Shown here in pieces: positions 1-10,712 of a stretch of DNA of 64,000 bases (position 1 is its first letter; the number at the start of each line of letters is the position of its first letter). The translations under genes and the position numbers were made by a program. The stretch comes from Theocolax elegans. Lineage: Eukaryota > Arthropoda > Insecta > Hymenoptera > Cerocephalidae. The stretch spans positions 71,153,044 through 71,217,043 of the forward strand of contig CM047430.1 in the NCBI GenBank assembly GCA_026168455.1, written 5' to 3'. The notes under the pieces are model-generated. The model made no database searches and was not told where the DNA came from. It worked only from the letters and a program-made list of their open reading frames with translations.

Positions 1-1156
1 TCTCCAGGACCCTCCGAAGCCTCACAGCATAGCAGCCAAGGCAATGAGATGGTACCCAGGCAGGAAGCCGAAGAACCTCCAACGCCAAGCAAGATACAGC
101 TGTAAAACAGATATTTATAAGAACAAATACGCATTAAAAGGGTAAGGAGCAAGGAAGAGGATCAACAGCAATCGGCAGAAGACAAAGACAAGGGAATACG
201 TGTACAGCTGTATATAATCACTACAGCTGTACAAGGAAAGTATAGGACAAAGAGGTTAGGTTGCTGTACACAAACAACGTGTACAGCAGACCTTGCAAAA
301 TACTAAACACCTGAACACGCACACTAGCGTGACCCCAACACTGAAGGAATTACCTGGAGTAGTTGAAGACCTGGGACCGGTCGTTCTGGTACGTCGTCGT
401 CGTGGAGAGATGATCGAGGCGGCGTCGGGCAGCAATGCAGCGGCGGGTGAGCTTCGTACCTGAAACTCACGCCGTACCAATTAGTTGAGATAAGCAAGAC
501 GGAACGACGTAATAATTACCCAGGAGGAAGTCCTACAGCATCGCCGAGAGGTACACTGCACCAGGTCAACAAACACCATACAGCCGATTCGTACCGATAC
601 AGCCTGAACACTGCGGCACTCGACACGCTCGCACGACGCGAGATCGAGGTGCCGCGCACGAGTACGTACTGCGCAGGCGCGCGGTACGAACACGGGACTC
701 TCGAGCACGCCGAGAGTCAGAGCTCTACGGACGGTCGACTCGACTACCTCGAACGATAGCGTGTGTGACCATAGTGTGCGAGAGAAAGCGATAGAAAAAG
801 AGAGAGAGAGATAGAGATTTGCTGCTCCCGACCAAGTGTTCCGGACACTCCGTTAAGGTTGGTGTAATTATTACCTCTCTCGGCCGACGGTACCGCCGTG
901 TACCCCAGGAAGTGCGTGCGAGCATCCCGTCCGTCCCATCCTTCCCCTTCCCCTCCCCTACAGCGAACCGGAATCCGAGCAGTGGAGCACGGCTCCAAGT
1001 GTTTACCGATAACCCGCGTGTTATCGAGATTCGTCGCGAGTTAACGCGGCTGGCGCCCACCTTTCAATTAGTTGTTTTTATAATAAATACTTATAATATT
1101 TATATTACTTGTTGTCTCTAATTGACCTGCACCCTGATCCCCAGTGCAGCGTCACA
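1..1156 (+). repeat. 5' LTR, partial (left 315 bp outside window)
   Basis: It is identical to 6467-7622 except at base 532 (C here, G in the 3' copy). It ends in GTCACA, the mirror of the TGTGAC that starts the 3' LTR. It carries several CAGCTG palindromes, then a GC-rich stretch (about 400-1040), then an AT-rich end with an AATAAA near 1083 that could serve polyadenylation. Short ORFs on both strands here repeat exactly in the 3' LTR and look non-coding. Confidence 0.93.
95..287 (+). promoter_or_regulatory. Cluster of CAGCTG palindromes in the LTR
   Basis: The 10-bp palindrome TACAGCTGTA occurs at 95-104, 203-212 and 222-231. GCTGTACAC (263-271) and GTGTACAGC (279-287) form a perfect inverted pair with a 7-nt loop. 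The same layout is in the 3' LTR (6561-6753) and is recognisable in the diverged LTR copies near 10.1-10.35 kb and 16.9 kb. CAGCTG is an E-box core used by bHLH factors, so an enhancer role is plausible but inferred. DNA or RNA hairpin use is the alternative. Confidence 0.45.
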
Positions 1157-1157
1157 T

Positions 1158-1172
1158 TGGCGCCCAACGTGG
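1158..1172 (+). other. Primer-binding site, tRNA-Lys type
   Basis: TGGCGCCCAACGTGG begins one nucleotide after the LTR end. It matches the 3' end complement of the tRNA-Lys(1,2) class used by several retroviruses and gypsy-group elements (from knowledge of the family). It would prime minus-strand DNA synthesis. Confidence 0.85.
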
Positions 1173-2533
1173 CTTATTATAAGGGATCTTTTTCAGTTGA
1201 AAATTAATAAATTAGCGTAAAGTGGCGTATATATATTGTGTTTTCTTTTATAGTTAAGAGCGAGGAAATAAAAATATTGTGAGCGTCGAAGCGCGACGCA
1301 AATAAGCGGCCATATTGCCCTTCCATTCCTTTTCCTCAGCAAGCTCGCACACACCGGAAGAACCGGTCGGCCATTTTGACGGCCATTTTGAATATTATAT
1401 TAATTGAGCACGTGCACTGAAATAATAATTTTGTTTTTCCTTCTCTTAAAATTATTTGCACTGCTTTACATATTTGGTTATGTATAGTTGTTTTTTTTTG
1501 TGGGTACGCTGGTTAATAAAAAATATAATAATTCATTTTCCCTCTCCTTCTAACCCATACAGCAATATTAACCCATACAGCTATATTAACCGAGTATTCA
1601 TTTTTTTTGTAAGTGCTTCAATAAGGAAATAATATTTTATTAATTTTCTTTTAAAATTACATTTGCATTTTGTAATTATAATAATAATTTAAGCTGCTTT
1701 GAGCATTATTAATATATTTTCTTAAGCATATTAATTTTCATTGGCTATATATATAATATATTAATGATATTTAATATTGTACTGCTATTATCACGTTTGA
1801 TTAAATTGGTTTTTCCTTTGTTTATATACAATTAATGCTTAGTGAATTAAATCACACATTTTGCTAGTTATTTATTGTTAGCTGAATAAATAATAATAAT
1901 TAAATTTGCTTGACCTGCTACCCATTGCAACAAAAATTTAATTTCTCCCTCATAGCTTACCATAATAATAGTTATAAAAGTAATACTGCATAATTTTTGT
2001 TTATTGTTAATTGCTGCCTGCTAACCCAGTGTATATTTTATTTATATAAGTATAATTTGCATGTCCCTTGCACATTTACCCCAATACTGATTGCTTGTAA
2101 TATTATTAATATTAAATATTTAAGGAATATTTTAGTGTGTAGTAAAAGCTGTATATATTAATTTCCCTGAATAATAAGCTGTATAAGATACAAAATAATA
2201 ATTGAACCCATATATATATACATATTTCCCGCTGTATTTATTTGCTATACTGCCCAGCCGATAATAAAGCAAGCTTGTTTAAATTTTTTTTTGCTGTTGT
2301 GGATTGCTTAGTGGAAGTGAATTTAATTTAATTAGCTTAGCGTGAAAATTATTTTTTCTTTCTTTCATTGGTATTTTATTTTTTTTTTTTTGGACTTTTG
2401 CTTGGCATGTTTAATTTAAGTTAAGATAATTAAACAAGAGCTAAGATATTTTACGGCAATCGAGCTAAAGAGAGCTATAAATAAAATAATTATTTAAGTA
2501 TTTAATACAAATAAGCTGCATAAATTAATCAAA
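1173..2533 (+). other. Long untranslated leader of the retrotransposon
   Basis: About 1.36 kb of AT-rich sequence lies between the primer site and the gag ATG, with no long ORF. Short motifs such as ccatacagc recur near 1555-1580. A leader this long could hold packaging signals or allow internal initiation. That is inference; I see no defined structure. Confidence 0.6.
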
Positions 2534-5218
2534 ATGTCTCACAACGGTGATGACCTGGATTTGATTTTGGGAGAAGATTTATCGGTATTACAACCAGCAG
2601 TAGGTGCCGGTGTAATAAGACGCAGCATTAACAATACCAGTGATGGTAGAATCACGGTATATGCAAGCAAAGTCGGAATAAATATAGATTCGGACTGTAA
2701 AATTATTAGAGATAGGTTAGCTAGGTACGAAATTAGACGTAATTTCGGACCATCGTCTGCTGACTGGAATGCAGCAGTAGACGAGGCTAACCCGATTATT
2801 GATACAGATTTATCCCTTACGCAATCGGAAAGAGGAAATATCCCCACTATCGCTATAGAGACAGCCCCAGAACGAAGCAGTAAAGCAAGACGGATGCTGT
2901 ACATTCAATTGCCAACCGGACAATCGAGAGGACAGTATCGAGATCCAATTTCCATAAGTAATGAGAATTTGTTGTCATTACCAGAAATGGAATACGGATC
3001 GGAAACACAATCGGCTGTAAGGGAAAACAGCAACACGAGAGAAAATTTACAGCGATTAAATAATGAAAATTTAAGAATAAGCAGCGCAGAAATACGTCCT
3101 CAAGCACAATCTACAGCATATAGATTGAGCCTACCGTCACCAGTATGCGATAATTCGATGATGGAATTAACGCATACAGTCCCAAGCTTAACAACGACGC
3201 AGTTGAGCATAAATTCGACTTCCTATTACCCAATCCACACATTAGCCCCTTCATCTCCCACCAACCCAAACCTAATAAACAATCCATTTACTCAATATAC
3301 AGCTCCAGTTACCACATACAGTACCAATATTTATACAGATACCCGACCTAGATCGACCCAAACTATCCAACCCTCAGCTTTTCGTCCAGTAAGCACAAGC
3401 CCCTTTTCCCCTATAGCACTCGTACCTAGAACAGTAAGCCGAACAAATACGCCACAGCACAGCAATATAGAACCCGAAATAGCGACCCAAGGAAGAAGAG
3501 TCAGCCACGCACACGAAAATAGACATAACCCCAGAAGCAGCACACAGCTGAGCAGTGTACATAGGAATGTACAAAGTGTCCATTGGGAGGACGATGGAGT
3601 TATTGAACCCAACGTCCCAAAAGAAAAGACACATAATAATGAAAAAGAGCTCGAAAATAAATACGATGAACAATACAGGCGATTGGAGCAGCAAATACAG
3701 CAAATGCAGCAATTATACAGCAAATTAATAGAAATACACAGCAATCAGCAAAATATCGAGCAGCAAACTAGACAGCAAAGCAAATCGCCAGTGCACCAGG
3801 AAAGCAACGAAACGTACTCAATCCCAGCTAACCCACACATACAGCCACAACAAAGTACGTTTAACCCAGCATTCAGATACAGCCGTTCGTACGAAACCTG
3901 CGTAGAAGATGCTACCTTTATACGGGAGAAAAGGACAGCACAGATATTCTCGCGTCACCATATCCAATTCAAAGGAGCTAAAAAGAATGACCCGGAGGCA
4001 TTCTTATCGAATCTTGAGGAATGCAGAGAAAGTTATGGTCTCTCAACTCAGGATATATTTAAAGCGTTGCCATCAGTGTTAGATGATGACGCGTGGGAGT
4101 GGTTTAGACGTGAGAAAAGTAGCTGGAAAGATTATCTAGATTTTGTAGATGCGCTGAGACTACAATATGGGACTGAGGAAACGCAGAGCCAGCTGAAACA
4201 AGCTATTGAAAATCGGACACAGGGACCGAATGAGGATATCTCCACATACCTCACTAAGCTACGAGGTATGTTGGATCAAATCAAGCCGCAAATGCCTCAA
4301 ACCGAGCAGCTGGATAGAGCATACCGCAACCTGCACCCTAGTTATAGAACTAGAATCGAAAGACATCATTTCGATAGTTTTACACAGCTGCAGAGACTAG
4401 GTAAAAAGGAGGAAGCAAGACGCTTAATGGACGAAACGTACAGACCTCCACCAGTAATCCAAAATTACGGCTTAGCGAAATATGCATACATCGACCCTAT
4501 GCAAACAAAAAGCCGTAAATTAGCAGCAGTCTCCTCAGGTCAAACGGAAGATATTGTAGTACCCCCAAAGTCAATAGCACCCATAGCCACCCACCCACAA
4601 AAGAAAATACAGCACCAGTACCCATGGAAGCCGAACAGCCCTCAAGCAGCAAGGGAAAATACAGTACCTCCTAAGCAAGAACCTAAGCAGCAGAACAGCG
4701 ATGCCGTAAAGAATAAGAAAAGTAGCAATTATTGGCAGCAAACACAAAGAAATGAGCGAAGGGCTGAATCGCCGAAAAAGCAGAAATTCAAGCTAAATAA
4801 AGTCAGCACGCCAAACTACGTAGAGCAAAAGCCAATTTACCCGAGAAAATTTAAAGAACCACAACCATCCGCCCTTACGACTCTACCATCCCTTATGTCC
4901 CAGCCAGTACAGCCCCCTACAACCCTCCCCTCTCTCATGGATCTCCCCAGCACCTCTACGCAGTGTGCCGCAGCGGGGACAATCCTAAGGACGAGCGGGA
5001 GTATCCCGGCAGAAGCACGTATGTCCCGCCCCAACCCGAGCAAATGTCGCCCGGGGTGTTGGAATTGCGGGGGACTGAGACATAGCTGGAGAATCTGCCC
5101 TTCTCCAAACGCAGTTTTCTGCAGAAACTGCGGGAGGAAGGGAGTATTATCCAAAAATTGTTCCCGCTGCTCAGACAGCTATTGGAAAATGCAGAGGAAA
5201 ATGGGAGAGATGAAATAA
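2534..5218 (+). CDS. gag: Gag polyprotein (capsid and nucleocapsid), 894 aa, intact
   Basis: This is the structural protein of the retrotransposon; it would build the cytoplasmic particle and bind its RNA. Residues about 1-110 are charged and unrecognised, then about 110-365 are Ser/Thr/Pro/Asn-rich linker. Residues about 370-420 form a Gln-rich coiled coil (EQQIQQMQQLYSKL). Residues about 474-640 look like the Retrotrans_gag capsid fold, with DDDAWEWF followed by a helical segment. A basic, Pro/Gln-rich stretch leads to two C-terminal knuckles. The first, at 842-855, is canonical CX2CX4HX4C (CWNCGGLRHSWRIC). The second, at 863-876, keeps its cysteines but has Val in place of His (CRNCGRKGVLSKNC). 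The frame closes with TGAAATAA context and no pol frame follows by frameshift or readthrough. The start ATG has an A-rich 5' context (atcaaaATG). The open frame with near-identical LTRs suggests the protein is still under use. Confidence 0.92.
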   Translation: MSHNGDDLDLILGEDLSVLQPAVGAGVIRRSINNTSDGRITVYASKVGINIDSDCKIIRDRLARYEIRRNFGPSSADWNAAVDEANPIIDTDLSLTQSERGNIPTIAIETAPERSSKARRMLYIQLPTGQSRGQYRDPISISNENLLSLPEMEYGSETQSAVRENSNTRENLQRLNNENLRISSAEIRPQAQSTAYRLSLPSPVCDNSMMELTHTVPSLTTTQLSINSTSYYPIHTLAPSSPTNPNLINNPFTQYTAPVTTYSTNIYTDTRPRSTQTIQPSAFRPVSTSPFSPIALVPRTVSRTNTPQHSNIEPEIATQGRRVSHAHENRHNPRSSTQLSSVHRNVQSVHWEDDGVIEPNVPKEKTHNNEKELENKYDEQYRRLEQQIQQMQQLYSKLIEIHSNQQNIEQQTRQQSKSPVHQESNETYSIPANPHIQPQQSTFNPAFRYSRSYETCVEDATFIREKRTAQIFSRHHIQFKGAKKNDPEAFLSNLEECRESYGLSTQDIFKALPSVLDDDAWEWFRREKSSWKDYLDFVDALRLQYGTEETQSQLKQAIENRTQGPNEDISTYLTKLRGMLDQIKPQMPQTEQLDRAYRNLHPSYRTRIERHHFDSFTQLQRLGKKEEARRLMDETYRPPPVIQNYGLAKYAYIDPMQTKSRKLAAVSSGQTEDIVVPPKSIAPIATHPQKKIQHQYPWKPNSPQAARENTVPPKQEPKQQNSDAVKNKKSSNYWQQTQRNERRAESPKKQKFKLNKVSTPNYVEQKPIYPRKFKEPQPSALTTLPSLMSQPVQPPTTLPSLMDLPSTSTQCAAAGTILRTSGSIPAEARMSRPNPSKCRPGCWNCGGLRHSWRICPSPNAVFCRNCGRKGVLSKNCSRCSDSYWKMQRKMGEMK

Positions 5219-6135
5219 ATTTTCTTTTAAAACCATCCACGCCATTTCCCTCCATACAGCAGCGCTAACCAGACAGCAAAAATATAAAAATATAATTATT
5301 TTGAGCAAATAAAAATACTATATTGTTCAATTAATGTAGTATAGTTATTAAGACCCTAACCAAATAGTTATAAGAAAGTTTTTATTTTTCTCCTCTTATC
5401 CCATGTCCCGTCCCTAAACAACAGCTGATATAAGAAGTAGTTTATTAACCCAAAATGGCAAAGTCTCCCAAACAATAAGGGTGGTGAGGAAAGCAGAGCA
5501 AATAATTTAAATTATATGTAATTATTAAACGAATCGGTAATTGAAAGAGTTCAAAACGAGGAACTAACAAGCAGCAGAAGGTAATAATTCACCACACCTT
5601 ATTAATTTTCTTTTTGTATTTTATATTATTTCATGTTCATTATTTTATTAATTTTGATTATTCCCAGAATTTATATATATATTAATTTGTATAACAGTAT
5701 GAGTATGACTGCTATCATGTAAGTATGAGGTATGAGAGTATCGCGAGTAGGGATAGAGCTCTCAAACAAATGCGAATATTATATATTATTATGTATATTT
5801 TATGTATTGGGGCCAGTCGTCGTTATATATTAAGTAATTTTAAATTATTTAAAAGCAGCTAAAAGTTATACACCATACAGCGCGTATACATACACAGATT
5901 TCCAGCCAAGCAGCTAGTCAAGGAGACTATACACTTATACCCCGTACCAATAGCACCGGCTATTTGGATATTTATTAAGTGAGCAAGCGTAATTACCCCC
6001 ACCAACTTTAGCATCATATAAGCATAGGAAATTTGAAGCAAAATAGTAATTAGCAGCATTGGTTATATTTTTTTTTTTTAGCTTAGCATTAATGTTAGCA
6101 TTTTATTGAAATTACGACTTCCGCGTAATTTCGGT
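5219..6135 (+). other. Gag-to-LTR spacer without pol
   Basis: About 0.9 kb of AT-rich sequence has stops in all frames. I find no protease DSG/DTG, RT YxDD or integrase HHCC/DDE context on either strand. Its shortness shows that pol is absent here rather than merely mutated. Confidence 0.8.
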
Positions 6136-6150
6136 TTGGTGGGGGGGAGT
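6136..6150 (+). other. Polypurine tract
   Basis: A G-rich run (gtggggggga) abuts the 3' LTR start TGTGAC. That is the expected place for the plus-strand primer of LTR retrotransposons. Confidence 0.85.
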
Positions 6151-7622
6151 TGTGACAATGTGCTTTGCACATGTCGAGAGCGAGCGACTGAACCCCTGAC
6201 AAACACCTACCTACCCGGATAAGCTAAACGAGTCCCTAGCTATACTACCTACCCATATACTATTTCCTAGTTACCTACCCGCACATTAACTACGCCCTAC
6301 CTACCCTCACAGTCTAATAACCCCACCTCAAGCGCAACACACACATGCAGCCGAAGCACTAGGTGATCCTGGCGATGAGGATCTTGGGCGAGCTCAAATC
6401 ATCAGGTGGGCTCCTCCGAGTCTGGCACGGCCAACAGGATAGTCAAGGGAGGCGATCACTACGAAGTCTCCAGGACCCTCCGAAGCCTCACAGCATAGCA
6501 GCCAAGGCAATGAGATGGTACCCAGGCAGGAAGCCGAAGAACCTCCAACGCCAAGCAAGATACAGCTGTAAAACAGATATTTATAAGAACAAATACGCAT
6601 TAAAAGGGTAAGGAGCAAGGAAGAGGATCAACAGCAATCGGCAGAAGACAAAGACAAGGGAATACGTGTACAGCTGTATATAATCACTACAGCTGTACAA
6701 GGAAAGTATAGGACAAAGAGGTTAGGTTGCTGTACACAAACAACGTGTACAGCAGACCTTGCAAAATACTAAACACCTGAACACGCACACTAGCGTGACC
6801 CCAACACTGAAGGAATTACCTGGAGTAGTTGAAGACCTGGGACCGGTCGTTCTGGTACGTCGTCGTCGTGGAGAGATGATCGAGGCGGCGTCGGGCAGCA
6901 ATGCAGCGGCGGGTGAGCTTCGTACCTGAAACTCACGCCGTACCAATTAGTTGAGATAAGCAAGACGGAACGACGTAATAATTACCCAGGAGGAAGTGCT
7001 ACAGCATCGCCGAGAGGTACACTGCACCAGGTCAACAAACACCATACAGCCGATTCGTACCGATACAGCCTGAACACTGCGGCACTCGACACGCTCGCAC
7101 GACGCGAGATCGAGGTGCCGCGCACGAGTACGTACTGCGCAGGCGCGCGGTACGAACACGGGACTCTCGAGCACGCCGAGAGTCAGAGCTCTACGGACGG
7201 TCGACTCGACTACCTCGAACGATAGCGTGTGTGACCATAGTGTGCGAGAGAAAGCGATAGAAAAAGAGAGAGAGAGATAGAGATTTGCTGCTCCCGACCA
7301 AGTGTTCCGGACACTCCGTTAAGGTTGGTGTAATTATTACCTCTCTCGGCCGACGGTACCGCCGTGTACCCCAGGAAGTGCGTGCGAGCATCCCGTCCGT
7401 CCCATCCTTCCCCTTCCCCTCCCCTACAGCGAACCGGAATCCGAGCAGTGGAGCACGGCTCCAAGTGTTTACCGATAACCCGCGTGTTATCGAGATTCGT
7501 CGCGAGTTAACGCGGCTGGCGCCCACCTTTCAATTAGTTGTTTTTATAATAAATACTTATAATATTTATATTACTTGTTGTCTCTAATTGACCTGCACCC
7601 TGATCCCCAGTGCAGCGTCACA
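6151..7622 (+). repeat. 3' LTR, complete, 1472 bp
   Basis: It starts TGTGACAATG after the polypurine tract and ends CAGCGTCACA. The first third holds a run of CTACC-rich short repeats (about 6200-6310), then the CAGCTG cluster, a GC-rich promoter-like part and an AATAAA near 7549. The copy is full length and defines the LTR used to recognise the relics at 10.1-10.7 kb and 15.4-17.4 kb. Confidence 0.95.
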
Positions 7623-7974
7623 ATAGTAATAAAATTTTGATAAATAGTACAACTACAAACAGTTTCAGGCTAGAATAAGTATAAAAACACATTTTAAACT
7701 TTTGATATAGAAAATTTATGCAATAATACAAAAATTGTAGAATAAACCAAAGCTAAAAGATTGAAATAACAATAAGTATGATTCTATAAAATAAATTAAA
7801 TATATTTTAATCTTTATCTTTAATTTGACTGGTATTAATGTAATTTTTTAGCTTGCATATTTATTACATTATGTTTTATAGATGATACCTCCTTAATAAA
7901 TAATTTGTTATTTTATTCCATTTATTGAAAAATAAGTTGTATAGTAATGTACCATAGATATGTAATATTCAAAA
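7623..7974. other. AT-rich flank, nothing recognised
   Basis: This is host or old repeat sequence to the right of the LTR element. I see no ORF, RNA or repeat structure. Confidence 0.6.
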
Positions 7975-8350
7975 AATGTTGGATATAGTGAATGGTTCAG
8001 TATGGGTTTGAGAGTAAACGAATAATTCAAAGAGGACTTGAGTGTGTACAAATAGTTCAGAGAGAATTTGAGAGCAAGCGAATAGTTAAAAGTGAATGGT
8101 AGAGTAAGCGAACAGTTTAAAAAGAACTTAAGAGTAAGCGAATAGTTCAGATGAGAGACCTTGAGAGTAAGCGCATAGACAAAAGTGAATGGTAGAGTAA
8201 GCGAACAGTTTAAAAAGGACTTGAGAGTAAGCAAACAGATCAAAGAGGATTAACAAGTAAGCGAATAGTTCAAAGTGGATTGTAGAGTAAGCTAGTCGTT
8301 GAAAGTGAACTCAAGTAAGAAAATGGATCAAACAAGGATTGGAAAGTAAG
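7975..8350. repeat. Minisatellite, about 33-bp unit
   Basis: About ten degenerate copies of a unit built on gagagtaagcgaatagttc and a variable aaag/gga tail. Units alternate between an aaagtgaatggt and an aaaagga(c/t)ttg ending, which hints at a higher-order two-unit repeat. On the minus strand this gives a repetitive Leu/Thr-rich frame (7908-8243) that I regard as a by-product. Confidence 0.8.
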
Positions 8351-8483
8351 ATCAAAGTAGTTTCCAGAAGTAGTAATTTATACTTTTGTACAGTTCTAAT
8401 AATCATTTAATTTTAATTTTCAATATGTATGTATGCACTGCTTTAATCTTCAAATTTAACTTTACTAAGTTTTATGAACTAAC

Positions 8484-9085
8484 CTTCATGAATGTCATTT
8501 AAATCTGAATTATTTTTATTTTCTGAACGCGTTAAAAGTGGTTGATGTAAGATGTCAATGATTTTAACGCGTTTTCTACCACTTTGAGTTTCATAATATT
8601 CACTATTTTCTTCAACAGTTTCAGAATTATTTTCATATTGTGAATGCAATGAAAAATCAACAGCAGCACTTGAATTATCACTACAATTTGAACCTTGTTA
8701 TAAAGACATACTGTTATTAAAACCTGGGCTGTCAATCTCAAATAACTGTCGACAGGCATGATTCTTTCCAGGCAATGTTACTACTACCGGTGGAGAGGGT
8801 GTATTTGAATTATAGTTATAAGCACTTAATGGTAAATGGGGCGTGTGACTGTTATGATTTCCAAACTGCTTTTGAATATGAAAAACATTTTTGAACGAAA
8901 GATCTGCAACTATTACAATTCATACACAAACATTGAAATAGTATAATATAAACATAACTTACTATCATCAAAATAAAGTCAGTATAATTACGTTGCATAT
9001 CATTCTGTAGTGGCACCTGACAATGATTTGGTGTTATGCATGAGGGCGGTGTTAAGCCTTCCAAAGTTTCATTTGAACTATTCAT
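8484..9085 (-). pseudogene. Possible spliced gene remnant, two exons, function unknown
   Basis: On the minus strand an ATG frame (9085-8963) ends at a consensus donor, gtaagt, after LeuMetIle. A 59-bp gap then ends in ttgcag, and a second open stretch (8903-8484) runs to another donor-like site, gaag/gttagt. The second stretch is Ser/Asn/Glu-rich with a basic patch (SGRKRVKII) like a nuclear signal. Its frame has an in-frame TAA at 8698-8700, and the first exon does not join it in phase, so it appears decayed. I do not recognise the family. It could be an accessory ORF of a nearby DNA transposon. Confidence 0.3.
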
Positions 9086-9089
9086 TATG

Positions 9090-10070
9090 AAAATTGTGAC
9101 TAAAACTAAAAATGTATAGTTATTTATAATGCTTATTATAAGCAACACAAATAGTTTTTCATGATCATGGAATAATTATATTTGTAAAAATAAAATTGTC
9201 AATAATTATATTCTAAAACTTTGTTATTACAATAGTATTGATGGAGTTACATGTGTTCACCCGTAGATGTTTGATCATGAAGAATAAATGAGAAAATACC
9301 TTCAAATTTGAACAACTTTTGTGGACAGCGATATTTTATTTACTTCAAAAATGAACTTGAATATTAGAATATCATGTCATACCTTTACATTTGTCTCTTA
9401 GAAACATAAATTAATTACAATTCATAGAAAGCTTTACGCTACAATTTTTAACTTTGATTCAATATTTTGACAAATAAAGGCATTATAAATTCTAGTTAAA
9501 TGAAAAATGTAAAGAAATATATTTGTGATAATTTCTGTTAGGAATAAATTTCAAATTTGAAATTAAATTTCTTGAGTTGACAAGAAGTTAGAAAAAAGAT
9601 CTTAAAAGTAATTTAGAAGTTTCAAATAAAACTTCAAATAAAATAAAATATTCATTGCATTTCTATATGTTTAAAACATAAATAAATATGTATTTATCTT
9701 TCCAATATAAAAACTTAAAAAATCCTTTTACATTCTTAACCTATAAATAAGAGAAATTTATGAATTATTAACAAAAAAATTTTTTACAATACGTATATAT
9801 ATATATATGCGTTAATTCACTCAAATGTTGAAATTGTATTACTATAATATTCTATGAACGTATGTATTATTATAAATTGATCAATCGGTACTTATGCCAA
9901 CAAATTCTTACGGGAAATGGGAATTGTGCTTACTTTGGGGTAATTATGCCGACGTCAGCATAATTCCACCGAAAATTCAACCATGTATCCGTACTTATGC
10001 CGACACACAAAAAATCGGAAAATTATCTTTGTGAGCCCCGCTTTGACGTTATAATATTAATGAAGGATTG
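9090..10070. other. Noncoding AT-rich stretch with one palindrome
   Basis: No ORF or element was recognised. At 9942-9965, AATTATGC and GCATAATT flank a GACGTC core, a near-perfect palindrome. The words acttatgcc and ttatgccgac recur on both sides (9893-10005). Confidence 0.5.
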
Positions 10071-10075
10071 AAGCT

Positions 10076-10712
10076 ATAACGGTATATATAAGCAAGTATG
10101 CATATTCGTTTATATACTGGGAAAGAGGTCTGCTGTATACGTTGTTTACGTATAGCAACCTAACCTCATTCTGCTGTATACTGTTCTTTGTACAGCTGTA
10201 GTGTTTACCTACAGCTGTACATGTATTTCCTTTATCTTGTTCCTTGGATACAGCTGTATATCCTCTTCCTTCTTCCTCATCCTCTTGCTGCGTACTTGTA
10301 CTCATTGTTTTACTGTTTACAGCTGTATATTGGTTGGCGTTGGAGGTTCCATGGCCTTCCTCCTGGATGGTGCCTGCTCGCGTAGTCTGCTGTCCAGTGG
10401 AGCTAAGGAGGGTCCTGGATGCTTCATGTTTATCGCCTCCCTTAGTATATCCTGCCTGCCGTGTTAGACCCAGAGGAGCCCACCTGATATGATCTGAGCT
10501 CGGCCAAGGTCCTCAACGCCAGGACCACCTTAGTGTTTATGTGCCGTGCTTGGGATACGGTTTTAGTCTGTGAGGGTAGGTAGGATTTAGTTGATGTGCG
10601 GGTAGGTAGCTAGGAAAAGATATGTGGGTAGGTAGGTGTAGCTAGGGACTCGTATAGCTTGTACGGGTAGGTAGGTGTTCGCTAGGGGTTCTATGCAACG
10701 CACATTGTCACA
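10076..10712 (-). repeat. Diverged LTR fragment, 5' part only
   Basis: Read on the minus strand it begins TGTGACAATGTGCGTTGC, then the CTACC-rich repeats, the gene-like acctccaacgcc segment and the CAGCTG palindromes, matching roughly the first 620 bp of the 3' LTR at 6151. Similarity stops near 10076-10120. No internal retrotransposon sequence follows, so it is a truncated solo relic of the same family. Confidence 0.8.

Larger units (their letters stand above)
1..7622 (+). mobile_element. Gag-only LTR retrotransposon (TR-GAG type), recent insertion
   Basis: The order is LTR, primer-binding site, long leader, gag, short spacer, polypurine tract, LTR. About 315 bp of the 5' LTR lie left of the window, judged by matching it to the 3' LTR at a constant offset of 6466 bp. 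The LTR ends are the perfect inverted pair TGTGAC/GTCACA. Only one mismatch was found between the LTRs (C at 532, G at 6998), so insertion was recent. The only long plus-strand ORF is gag. Between gag and the 3' LTR there is about 0.9 kb without any pol motif, so enzymes must come from a relative elsewhere. Plant elements of this design are called TR-GAGs. The 3' flank begins atagt; the matching target duplication is outside the window. Confidence 0.9.

Noticed and set aside
256..1121. Several 74-111 codon frames on both strands in the LTR (also 6722-7587)
   Set aside because: They repeat exactly in both LTRs because the DNA does, overlap each other on both strands, and match no family.
5219..6135. 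Hidden pol reached by frameshift from gag
   Set aside because: All frames are closed by frequent stops and the spacer is far too short for pol.
7908..8243. Minus-strand 111-codon repetitive frame
   Set aside because: It is a translation of the 33-bp minisatellite; the repeat explains it.
7975..8350. CRISPR-like direct repeats
   Set aside because: Units are degenerate and contiguous without unique spacers, and the genome is eukaryotic.
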